Made by a program: the position numbers and the translations under genes
Shown here: one piece after another, positions 25,453-34,218 of the stretch
Numbering within the stretch: position 1 is the stretch's first letter
How the letters are laid out: each line of letters begins with the position of its first letter
NCBI GenBank assembly: GCA_013112685.1
Contig: JABFGC010000002.1
Span: 390,223 to 454,222 of the forward strand
Length of the DNA stretch: 64,000 nt
Reading direction: 5' to 3'
Source of the DNA: Chloroflexota bacterium
GTDB lineage: Bacteria; Chloroflexota; Anaerolineae; Anaerolineales; Villigracilaceae
The notes under the pieces: generated by a model
Told to the model about the DNA's origin: nothing
What the model saw: the letters and a program-made list of their open reading frames with translations, nothing else
The model's database searches: none

Positions 25453-28400
25453 TCAGCGCGCCCGGATCGAGAACACAGCCGACCAGTTGCTCCAGTTCCC
25501 GGCGGGATCGGCGGCGCGCACCCGCCAGAATACGTCCTGCCAGCCAGCAGGGATTTGGTTTGGGCGGTGATCTTGTTCGTTGTCGCTAAATATTCAGGGC
25601 TGGAAAAATCGGGGTTGTTGTCCAGTTCGATTTGGTATTGCGCCGCGCCATCCACCGCGGGACCACGCGAGCGAGGTCGCTTCGGGGTGGTCGAATTATT
25701 GGGCGGGCTGACAAGCGTCGGCGGGGCGGGAGGCGTGGCGTCAATCGTGAATGAATATATCTTGCTGAACTTCCCGGGGTTAAGGTCAACGTTGTATGCC
25801 CACACGTGCGCGAAGTATGCCCCATCCGCGAGGGGAATATTGGGAATGAAGAAAGTTTCCCTGACGGTTTGAATTTCAACCAATTGGGCGAAGTTGGAAT
25901 CGCGCGCGAGGAAAACTTCATACGCCTGCGCGCCGCGAACGGAAGACCACGTGATGGTCGGCGTTGGATTGTTCGTCAGATGCCTGCTGTTGATCTCGGC
26001 AATCGTCGGGGCTGGAAAATTGACCGGGATTTTTGCGATTGTGAAGGTTTCGCCTGTTGTAAAATCGCCGTTCCCCAAGCCGTTATCCGCCAGCAGGTTG
26101 CCTGCAAAATCGCCAATGCTGCGATTGTCCATCAAGTCGAGCCGCAATGTGCCCGATCCCGCTCCCGTGTTGACGGTGAGGATATAAAACGGGTTTACGT
26201 CTTGAATGTTCACGATGACTGCATCGAGATTCGACGTAACGAGTTTGAAATCCGAAACCTCCACGCCGGTCACCGGCTCTGAAAACGTAACGATGAAATC
26301 CACGTTGGAACTGATGGCGGGGTTGCTGCCGGCGCGAATGATGGAAGTCGCGCGCGGGAGAGTCCGGTCAATGGTGTAAGTTTCTCCGGCGGTGAAGTTT
26401 GCATTGCCGACCCCATTGCCGCCCAATGGGATGCCTTGCATGTTCCGAATGCTGTCGTCGTCAACCAGATCAATTTTCAGCGTGCCGTCGCCCGCCCCGG
26501 CGCTTACCGTGACAATATAAAACGGATTGACGGATCGAATGCCGAGGATGTTTGCGTCCGGCTTGCCCGACACCGCGAAATCTGTGATGTCCACTCCCTC
26601 GACAATTTCGGAGAACGTGACGATGAAATCCACGCTCTCCGCTTTTGTCGGGTTTGCGCTGGCGCGGATGATGGAGGTCACAATTGGAGTTGCGATGGCA
26701 ATCGGTACCGGCTCGCCATAGTAATTGCCGTTGCCAAGCCCGGCTCCGCCAAGCGGGTTCCCTGCGGCGTCGTAGATGCTGTCGTTATCAATCAGGTCGA
26801 GCCGGAGCGCGTCGCTGCCCGGGTTGAGGTTGATGGACACCGAATACAGATTCCCCGCGCCGGAGACGTTTGCGATGCTCGCGCCGTTCATGGTGGAGAG
26901 GACGAAATCGCTTCCATCCACGCCGGTCACTGCTTCTGAAAAACGGACAGCGTATTCCACGCCGGAAGCGGATGGCTCTCCCGCGCGGGTCATCGAGGCA
27001 ACGATGGGCGCTGTCCGGTCCATCGTATAGGTCTCGCCGGTAAAACCCTGGCTTGTGGGGTTTCCTGCCAGGTCGGTGACGCTGTCGTTGTCCACGAAAT
27101 CCAGACGTAATGAGTCGTCGCCTGCACCCGTGGCGACAGAGACGGTGTACACATTTCCCGCGCCATTGACAGATGCAAGTTGAGCGCCCGCGCCGCTTGC
27201 AAGGGAAAAATCCGTGAGGTCAACGCCCGTCACCGGTTCCGAGAACGAAACCGTAAAGTCAACGGTTGATGCGTTGGATGGGCTTGCGCCCGCCCGGGTG
27301 ATCGAGACCACTGCCGGGATGGATTTATCCACAATTACGGTCGTCCCTTTGGTGAAACTGCCGTTTCCAACGCCGGCCCCTCCGAGTTTATTTCCAACGG
27401 AATTGATGATCGAATCGTCATCCTGTACGTCGAGCCGAAGCGTCCCATCGCCGCTACCTGAGTCCACCGAAACCGTGTACACATTCCCCGAACCGCTGAC
27501 GCTGCCGATGACTGCGCCGCTTAGGTTGCCGACAATTGCAAAATCGCTCACATCCACGCCGGTGACTGCTTCGGAGAACGTAACTTGAAAATTCAAAACA
27601 TCGGCGTTTGTAGGAGATGCGCCGACCAGGTTGACGGATAACACCTCCGGGTTTCCATGACCAATCAAGTATTCGTCCACCAGAATGCCTGTGCGGGTGA
27701 TCATTTGGAACTTCATGTACGTGCTGGTCGCTTCGACGCGCATTGCACCGAAATCCTGGTTGAAGCGCGCCTGGCTCTCCGGCAGGATGGCGTTGAAATT
27801 GTAGATTTCCGAGCCGCCGAGTCCATTCACGAAGTAGGGAAGACCGTTCACAAGCAGGCGCTCGTAAACGTGGTCGTGCCCGGTGAGGACGACATCCGCG
27901 CCCCACTCTTGGAAGGACCAGCGCATGTATTCGGTGGAGCCATGTCTGCCCGAGGAATAAGGAGCGTGATGAAACACGACCGCGTTATAAGGCGAGGTCG
28001 AAGCCGTCAGTCCCTTCCTCAGCCAGATTGCCTGCTCCGATTTGGAGGTCACTCCATCCGGTTCGTTTCGGTCGCTGTCGAGCATGAAGAAATGCACGGG
28101 ACCTTGAACGAAGTCGTAATACGTCTGATTGCTGCGAAAACCGAAATACTCCAAATACGGCTTGGCGCCATTGCCGCTCCAATCGTGGTTGCCGAGCGAG
28201 GGGAAGAACCTGCGCGCCGGCGAACCGTTTCCATATTTGCCTTTGTAAGGGAAAATGAATTCCTGATAATACTGCCCGATATTCCGGTCAATCGTTTCCG
28301 CAAGCCCGTCGGGATAATTATTATCCCCAACCGTGACGATGAAATCGGGATTCCAGCCTTTGACCAGGTTTGCCACATCCGCTTCCGCCTGACCTGCAAG

Positions 28401-28535
28401 CCCGTAGTCGCCGATGACGGCAAAGAGGATGCGGTCCGTTTGGGCGTGGGCAGAAGGCTCCGGGTTTGCAAAGAGCGAAAAAACCAGGGCGAGTAAAAAG
28501 AATCTCTTTGTGGCAGAAAAGCCGCTGTTTGTCAT
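25453..28535 (-). CDS. Secreted metallophosphoesterase with five Ig-like repeats, frame change near the end
   Basis: About 1027 residues. A signal peptide (KRFFLLALVFSLFANPEPSA) precedes a purple-acid-phosphatase-like domain, residues about 33-285, with the metal motifs VIGDYG, VGDNNYPDG, GNHDW, FHHAPYSSG and GHDHVYERL. Residues about 295-795 hold five copies of an Ig-like module with the core NASTVDFTVSFSEPVTGVDL followed by DF. A fibronectin-like end (ITWSSVRGAQAYEVFLARDS) completes it. Near 25535 one missing T breaks the frame, and restoring it gives WRVRAADPAGNWSNWSAV, with a stop at 25453. It is the last gene of a minus-strand island of secreted proteins, and its Ig module recurs in two neighbours. 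It should release phosphate outside the cell. Confidence 0.85.
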
Positions 28536-28630
28536 GAATATTTCCCAGGCGATGAGCTCATTTTATGCCATAACGGTCATCCTCGTCGGAGATAACACGG
28601 ATTTGATATGTAACCCAAAGGTGAAAAAAT

Positions 28631-28664
28631 ACAGCCCTCTTCGTCTTATATTAAAGAGGGCTGT
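28631..28664 (-). terminator. Terminator after the sugar dehydrogenase gene
   Basis: The 11-bp stem ACAGCCCTCTT/AAGAGGGCTGT is followed, on the minus strand, by ATTTTTTC. Confidence 0.8.
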
Positions 28665-28694
28665 TTCATGGATCACAAGACCAATCGGCGTTTG

Positions 28695-30470
28695 CTACGG
28701 AAGGAAATACGTAATGATGAGCTGTGGACGATTAGAAAGGATCGCATTGCCGCTGAAAATCCTGAGGAGATCAATCCCGTTATCATTGTTGTCGTCCAGT
28801 TTGAACCGCAGTCGGAATTGAGTGACTCCCTGTTTGTTGATATAGGCAAGGTTGGCGGAACCCAGTTTCTTGGAATACCACCCATCAACAGCGGCGCCTG
28901 TATAACGAAGGACCCTGTTTTTGTCGGCGGGGGCTGCGAAGTCCGCGGACTCCAAATTTACGTTGTTACCGAATGCTCCCCTGCGGATATCTGCAAACAG
29001 GGGGCCGTGTGTGCCGAATGGCACAGTTCCTCTGCTGCCCGCGAATTTGAATCTTAGTTCAGCGGACACGATGACTGCATTATCCGGCAGGGGCGCTGTG
29101 CCGAATGAAAGGATGGAGCGATACTGCCGATTTGCGGAATCATCTCCCAGTTTGAGGGCGGAGGCAACCATATTTATGGGTCCAGCCTGCCCGCTTGTCT
29201 CGGAGGATTCACGAAGGTGTCCATCGTATGCCGGGTCGGAGGAAAATATTTCCTCGACAAGCGGCGCTTCGGCGATGTGGTACACGCTGCCCGTTACATA
29301 ATCGGTAAGATAGAGTTCCCCTGCTTCATCCTCTCCGAAGGAGGAGATGAAAAAATCGGTATCGGTGATCAATGTGGAAACCCATTGTCCGCTCCCGTTT
29401 TTTATCATTCCCCAGATCTTTCCCTTGCAAAAGTCTCCGTATAAATAAACTCCTTCCAGAGCGGGAAATTGCGAGCCGCGATAGACGTAACCGCCGGTGA
29501 CCGAACAGCCGAAGGAATCGTCCGCGCCGTGGTCGTACGTTGCGGCTGGCGGGACGTAATCTGGGGGAGGCGTGCAGGTTCCGCTGTTGTAGCAGAGGTT
29601 TCCTTCGAGGATTCGCCAGCCATAGTTTTCACCTCCGCCGCTCGTAGACGGTTGAAAGTCTATCTCCTCCTGCGCGTTTTGCCCCACGTCCCCGATGAAG
29701 ATGTCGCCGGTGGTGCGGTCGAATGAAAAGCGCCAGGGGTTGCGCAAACCGTACGCCCAGATTTCATCCATTCCGTCCACTGCGCCAAAAAACGGATTTG
29801 TATTCGGAGCGACATACGAATCGCCGCTGACATCCAGCCGCAGGATTTTTCCGAGCAGGGTGTCTTTATCCTGACCGTTGTTGCCTGGGTCGCCTCCGCC
29901 GCCTCCATCCCCGACCGCCATGTAAAGATAGCCGTCGGGACCGAAGGCGATCATGCCGCCGTTATGGTTGGCGTAGTTTTTTTCGATGGAAAGCAAAACG
30001 TCGCCGCTGTTGGGGTCTGCCAGGTCGGGGTCGGAATTGGAAACCTGGTAACGCGCCAGGATGACCGATTCATTGGGGGCAAATGTATTGTCCGTGTACA
30101 CGACGAAGAATCTGCCGTTCGTTTCGTAATCCGGGTCAAAGGCTAAGCCTAATAAACCCTGTTCCCCTCCGGACGTGGTGATAATTCCGCCAATATCGAG
30201 GAAAGGCGTATCGTTGAGTGCGCCGTTCTTGAAGATCAGAATTTTTCCATTTCTCTGCACGATAAACACCCTGCCAGAGACATCGCCTGCGTGTGTGACG
30301 AAAAGCGGATCGTCCAGACCCGATATCGTTTCCACAAATCTGACATTTTTAGGTACCGATAGAGGATCCGCGGCCTTTGCGACAGTAGTTGGGGGTTGGA
30401 TTGCGACCAGACTGAGAAGAATCGCGAAACAACTTACTAAAAATAATCTTGTGCGGTTTACGGGTTCCAT
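28695..30470 (-). CDS. Secreted PQQ-dependent sugar dehydrogenase-type propeller with shared C-terminal domain
   Basis: About 591 residues starting MEPVNRTRLFLVSC behind AAGGA. The signal peptide is followed, from residue ~45 to 395, by a glucose/sorbosone dehydrogenase-type six-bladed propeller (ISGLDDPLFVTHAGD, GGEQGLLGLAFDPDYETN, NHNGGMIAFGPDGYLYMAVG, YGLRNPWRFSFDRTTGDIFI). Known members oxidise sugars with pyrroloquinoline quinone. The last ~180 residues are the module also found in four neighbours (NRQYRSILSFGTAPLPDNAV, FADIRRGAFGNN) and end NRPQLIITYFLP. It belongs to the secreted-protein island. No PQQ synthesis genes are in the window. Confidence 0.85.
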   Translation of the reverse strand: MEPVNRTRLFLVSCFAILLSLVAIQPPTTVAKAADPLSVPKNVRFVETISGLDDPLFVTHAGDVSGRVFIVQRNGKILIFKNGALNDTPFLDIGGIITTSGGEQGLLGLAFDPDYETNGRFFVVYTDNTFAPNESVILARYQVSNSDPDLADPNSGDVLLSIEKNYANHNGGMIAFGPDGYLYMAVGDGGGGGDPGNNGQDKDTLLGKILRLDVSGDSYVAPNTNPFFGAVDGMDEIWAYGLRNPWRFSFDRTTGDIFIGDVGQNAQEEIDFQPSTSGGGENYGWRILEGNLCYNSGTCTPPPDYVPPAATYDHGADDSFGCSVTGGYVYRGSQFPALEGVYLYGDFCKGKIWGMIKNGSGQWVSTLITDTDFFISSFGEDEAGELYLTDYVTGSVYHIAEAPLVEEIFSSDPAYDGHLRESSETSGQAGPINMVASALKLGDDSANRQYRSILSFGTAPLPDNAVIVSAELRFKFAGSRGTVPFGTHGPLFADIRRGAFGNNVNLESADFAAPADKNRVLRYTGAAVDGWYSKKLGSANLAYINKQGVTQFRLRFKLDDNNDNGIDLLRIFSGNAILSNRPQLIITYFLP

Positions 30471-30597
30471 GATTGGTTCCTTTTCTGGATGCAAGTGTGA
30501 AATAATTATACAGGCACTCTATGGGATGGAGATGATTCCATCATTAGCGTTCATTTCAACAAACCGACGTAGACTCTCCGCGATTCCATAAAAAGAA

Positions 30598-30625
30598 CAT
30601 CCCCACAGTTTCTTCTGTGGGGATG
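30598..30625 (-). terminator. Terminator after the double-binding-protein gene
   Basis: The perfect 11-bp stem CATCCCCACAG/CTGTGGGGATG has a 6-nt loop, and TTCTTTTT follows on the minus strand. Confidence 0.82.
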
Positions 30626-30675
30626 CTGTCTTGACCGCGAATTACGCGACTCAATGAGTGTCTACAAGCCCATTC

Positions 30676-33600
30676 CTACGGTATGTAGTATTCGATCACC
30701 AACTGCGGACGATTCGCAGCACCCGCATTGCCGCTAAAGATCTTGAGAATGTCTGCGCCGAAGTCATTGTTATCATCCTTGGTAAAGCGCAGGCGGAATT
30801 GAGTAACGCCGGTTCGGTTGATGTAATTGAACTGCGCTGGGCTGAAGGTGAGGATATACCAGTTGTACACCTTTGTATTGGTTATCGAGAAGAGCGCGTT
30901 TTTGGTCGCGGCTCCCCTGAAATCGCCCAACTGCAGGGAGGGATTGTTGCTGAAGGCGCCCTTGCGCACATCCACCAGCAGGTTGCCGTGCGTACTGAAT
31001 GGTAAAGTTCCTGTCCTCCCTGAGTACTTGAATTTCAACGTAACAGAGGTGATAACCGCGCCAGGAGGCAGGATGGATGTATCGAACGACAGGATGGCGC
31101 GGTATTGACGGTTCCCAGCATCATCGCCAATCCACAATGTGGACATGCTATTGTTCAGTGTGCCGCCCCTGTTGCTGGTTTCGGTGGATTCCAGGATCCA
31201 GCCGTCCTGTAAGGCGATTGACTTGAAGGGCGGCAGGATGGGAGCAGCCCACTGAACATCGGTATGGTCGGCGTCCGGGTCGGGGTAAAGGGCTTCGCCC
31301 CTCATCCCAGACAGGATGTCCAGGATATTCTTTTCTTCGGGCGAAGGTCCGCCTGGGACCGAGAAATCAACCTGCCAGGTGCCATCTCCCTGAACGGTTG
31401 CCCAGCGCCTCCACGAACAACCAACAGGGTCACAGCGTTGTATGTTCAATTGATGTCCTGGAACGCCCGTGCCCCACACTCTGTCTGTAACGGCGTCCAC
31501 ACCCACGACCGTGAGCGGAACAATCGTGTGCGTTTTGTTATAGGTACCATCCGTCATACTAACAAACATATCCGGCACTAGGACAATCGTGCCGAGGTTA
31601 TCGAACATGACAAATCCATTTGTGTCCGTCATTTTTGTGTCTGTGAAATCCACGCCGGCGCCGTTGGCAGGATCGTCAATCGTCAGAGTGATGTCTGTAA
31701 ACGGGAGCCAGTCCACGCCGAACACGTCATTTTCCACCAGTTCAGCATGGAAGCGCGGGCGGCATGGGTAATCAATATTGACGGTTCCATTGATGATGCC
31801 CTGTTTGACCGCATCCAGTTCATCCTTGACAGTCTGTGGAATAACGGTGTCCGTCTCGTGGAAAGGCGCCAAGCCGACCCCATCGTCAACGAGTCCGTAA
31901 GTCACCGTCCCGGAGGAAAATGTTCCGTTGAGGTGATCCTCTGTGGTAATGTAGACCGCCTTGTCCAACCGTTTCATTGCGCTGGTGAGCAGTTTATCCG
32001 AGCCCGCCACACCGCCGTCATCGAAGACGGTCAGGTACTGGTCGGTATCCACGCCGATGCTCCAGACGCCGTTCTGGGCGCTGTAGAGAATGGCTCCATT
32101 ACCGGTCGGTCCTGCCGCTGCAAAAATGACGTCTGCGCCGCGCGAGATCATGTCCGCGGTCGCCGCCTCGCCGGCGGCTGGGTCACCGAACGTGCCTGTA
32201 TAGTTGACCAGCACGTCAATGTTGCCCGAACATTGAGCGCCGTTCCGGTACCCTTCGACGAAGGCGATCACAGGCGGAATCTCCATCCCCGCAACCACGC
32301 CGACATCACCGGTCGCGCTCATCTTCCCAGCCAGCGTTCCTGCAAGGTAACCGACCTGTTTTGCGTCGAACTGAATCCCCCGCAGGTTTGCCGGCGGCGT
32401 ATCCCAGCCAAAATCCAGGATGGCATAGTTTGTGCCGGGTCTTGCGGTTGCCGCGTTCAGGACTGCATCTGCCATGCTGAAACCGACGGCGAAGCACAAG
32501 CCGTTTCCTTCGTCGGCACATTGCTCCAGGGTGGATTGATATTGGGCGCTGTCGGAGGGCCAGTACAAAGTGGACAAGATGCCAAATGCAGTCTTCGCCT
32601 GTAACACACCCTGATAAGCCATGTAATTGAAACTTAGATCACCCAACCCCGCCGCATCCGTGACCAGCCCGATTTTTTCTGGCGCGAGATATTCAGGCGG
32701 GAATTGGTCGGCATGGAATTGATACACGGACATGGAGGCATCGGCGCAATCCCCATTCGCGTCGCAGGTGAGGTTTCCGGTCAATCCATGGTGGTTCGTC
32801 GTGCCGTACAAGGCATCCCGAAGCGCCTGCCGCCCAATCTGGTGCTCGCCGGGAGCGGTTTCCACAGCCACCGACTCTATCGCCGCCTTGATCAACATGA
32901 AGGCGTCATAGGCATGGGAATGGAACGCGTTGGATGGACCCGTTCCATATTTTGTATTGTAGGCGGGCAGGAACTTGGTCACAAAATCCGAATTGCGCGT
33001 GGCTGTGAAATCGTAGCTTGTGAGCAGTAACCCTTCTTCGTTCGAGGAACTGTTCATGTTGGGGTCCCACAACCCGTCCGCGCCAAAGACCTGGACGCCC
33101 GTCAGCCCTGCCGGGAGATTATCCAGGATGTACACGCCTTCGGGCGAAAAGACCGGGATGTAGAGCAGGGCAGGCGAAGTCCCTGCGACGATGGCGAGTT
33201 TTGCGTCAATATCCGTCGTGTCGCCGGGGTCTACGGTCTGCTGTGTTGTAATTGTCCCGCCCAGGGCGATGAACTCGTCAGCGAATGATTGGGCAATGCC
33301 TGTGCTGTACGGACTTCCGTTGTCAATGACCGCGGCGCTGGTTAATCCCATCGTCGTGTATGCGTAATTGGCGGCGGTTTCGCCCTGGATGCTATCGTTC
33401 CAGGAAACCCGCAGGTATCCGTCGTAATGATTGGGGTCCCCCGGCTTGGTCAACAAAGCATTGGTATTGGATGGCGAGACAACGGAAAATCCCGCCGCCG
33501 AGAGATACGGCATGGCTCCCATGGCTTCATTGGAGCACGTGGTCCCCACGACTGCGACAATCGTGGAGTCGTCGTCGAGGATCTGCCCCGCAGTGCTTCC

Positions 33601-33894
33601 TCCTGAATTAGTGCATGCCCCATCCTGGCCGTCAAATTGAACAGTGTGCCCCAGGATGTTCCCCCCTGAATCGTCAATTGCAATTTCAACCCCGCGCGTT
33701 TCTTCAAGCCCCAATCCCGCCGCAGGCCCCGATAGATCGAAGAGGTATGCGATATGAATTGGGTCGGTTGCCCCAAGCGTTACACAGCCGAGTGGATCGG
33801 TGCAAGCCGCGCGTGCAGGTCCCGCCAGGCTTAGGACAATAACAAATACTGCCAGAATGGCAAAAGAACGGAAAATTACCTTTTTTCTGAACAT
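30676..33894 (-). CDS. Two fused substrate-binding proteins plus shared C-terminal domain
   Basis: About 1072 residues starting MFRKKVIFRSFAIL behind GGAGGG. After the signal peptide, residues ~45-425 match Leu/Ile/Val-type binding proteins (IHIAYLFDLSGPAAGLGLEE, VGTTCSNEAMGAMPYLSAAG, ADGLWDPNM). Residues ~435-760 match BMP/PnrA-type purine-nucleoside binding proteins (AKQVGYLAGTLAGKMSATGD, VGVVAGMEIPPVIAFVEGYR, WSIGVDTDQY). An Ig-like stretch follows, then the common C-terminal module (NRQYRAILSFDTSILPPG ... NRPQLVIEYYIP). No permease or ATPase gene is adjacent, so transport is doubtful. A surface-bound sensor or scavenger is an alternative. It is preceded by a long structured leader at 33931-34027. 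Confidence 0.82.
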   Translation of the reverse strand: MFRKKVIFRSFAILAVFVIVLSLAGPARAACTDPLGCVTLGATDPIHIAYLFDLSGPAAGLGLEETRGVEIAIDDSGGNILGHTVQFDGQDGACTNSGGSTAGQILDDDSTIVAVVGTTCSNEAMGAMPYLSAAGFSVVSPSNTNALLTKPGDPNHYDGYLRVSWNDSIQGETAANYAYTTMGLTSAAVIDNGSPYSTGIAQSFADEFIALGGTITTQQTVDPGDTTDIDAKLAIVAGTSPALLYIPVFSPEGVYILDNLPAGLTGVQVFGADGLWDPNMNSSSNEEGLLLTSYDFTATRNSDFVTKFLPAYNTKYGTGPSNAFHSHAYDAFMLIKAAIESVAVETAPGEHQIGRQALRDALYGTTNHHGLTGNLTCDANGDCADASMSVYQFHADQFPPEYLAPEKIGLVTDAAGLGDLSFNYMAYQGVLQAKTAFGILSTLYWPSDSAQYQSTLEQCADEGNGLCFAVGFSMADAVLNAATARPGTNYAILDFGWDTPPANLRGIQFDAKQVGYLAGTLAGKMSATGDVGVVAGMEIPPVIAFVEGYRNGAQCSGNIDVLVNYTGTFGDPAAGEAATADMISRGADVIFAAAGPTGNGAILYSAQNGVWSIGVDTDQYLTVFDDGGVAGSDKLLTSAMKRLDKAVYITTEDHLNGTFSSGTVTYGLVDDGVGLAPFHETDTVIPQTVKDELDAVKQGIINGTVNIDYPCRPRFHAELVENDVFGVDWLPFTDITLTIDDPANGAGVDFTDTKMTDTNGFVMFDNLGTIVLVPDMFVSMTDGTYNKTHTIVPLTVVGVDAVTDRVWGTGVPGHQLNIQRCDPVGCSWRRWATVQGDGTWQVDFSVPGGPSPEEKNILDILSGMRGEALYPDPDADHTDVQWAAPILPPFKSIALQDGWILESTETSNRGGTLNNSMSTLWIGDDAGNRQYRAILSFDTSILPPGAVITSVTLKFKYSGRTGTLPFSTHGNLLVDVRKGAFSNNPSLQLGDFRGAATKNALFSITNTKVYNWYILTFSPAQFNYINRTGVTQFRLRFTKDDNNDFGADILKIFSGNAGAANRPQLVIEYYIP

Positions 33895-33930
33895 TACGCC
33901 CTCCACAGCGTTTGATGGGTTTTGCCCAAC

Positions 33931-34027
33931 GTTTTGGAGGGGCTGTTCATGATGCCAAAAGAGGCAAAGGGTTTCTCAGCCCCTATACACCTTTGCGACT
34001 CTTCCGGTCACTACTCCCTCCCAAAAC
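33931..34027 (-). promoter_or_regulatory. Structured 5' leader, possible cis-regulatory RNA
   Basis: On the minus strand an outer stem GTTTTGGGAGGG/CCCTCCAAAAC encloses a second helix GAAGAG-GCAAAGG/CCCTTTGC-CTCTT. Its loop word AGGGGCTG is exactly complementary to CAGCCCCT further down, so a pseudoknot is possible. It ends ~37 bases before the ATG. No known riboswitch consensus fits fully. The gene-free stretch 33895-34218 contains this element and the terminator at 34140. Confidence 0.45.
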
Positions 34028-34139
34028 AGAAGAGCCTTGAGTTCATTATACAGTCCTGCAAAAGTAAATTCAACGATTTCCTGGATTGAATCGGTTTTAA
34101 TATTCGTGATGGGTCCATCGTTCTTCTGACTCATAAGAT

Positions 34140-34172
34140 CAGCCCTCGCATCTTGTCTGGACGAGAGGGCTG
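34140..34172 (-). terminator. Hairpin after the GH44 gene
   Basis: The stem CAGCCCTC/GAGGGCTG has a 17-nt loop. This hairpin and the adjoining gene end are closely repeated at 38472-38600. Confidence 0.55.
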
Positions 34173-34218
34173 GTTCTGTTATTCTGACAAATTCACCCCG
34201 CTGAAGCGATTCCGAATC

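Noticed and set aside
33931..34027. TPP or c-di-GMP riboswitch at the leader of the binding-protein gene
   Set aside because: GGCTGAGA...ACCC and GCAAAGG look similar at first, but the second halves of both consensus structures (for example the GATCTGGATAATG part of TPP) are missing.
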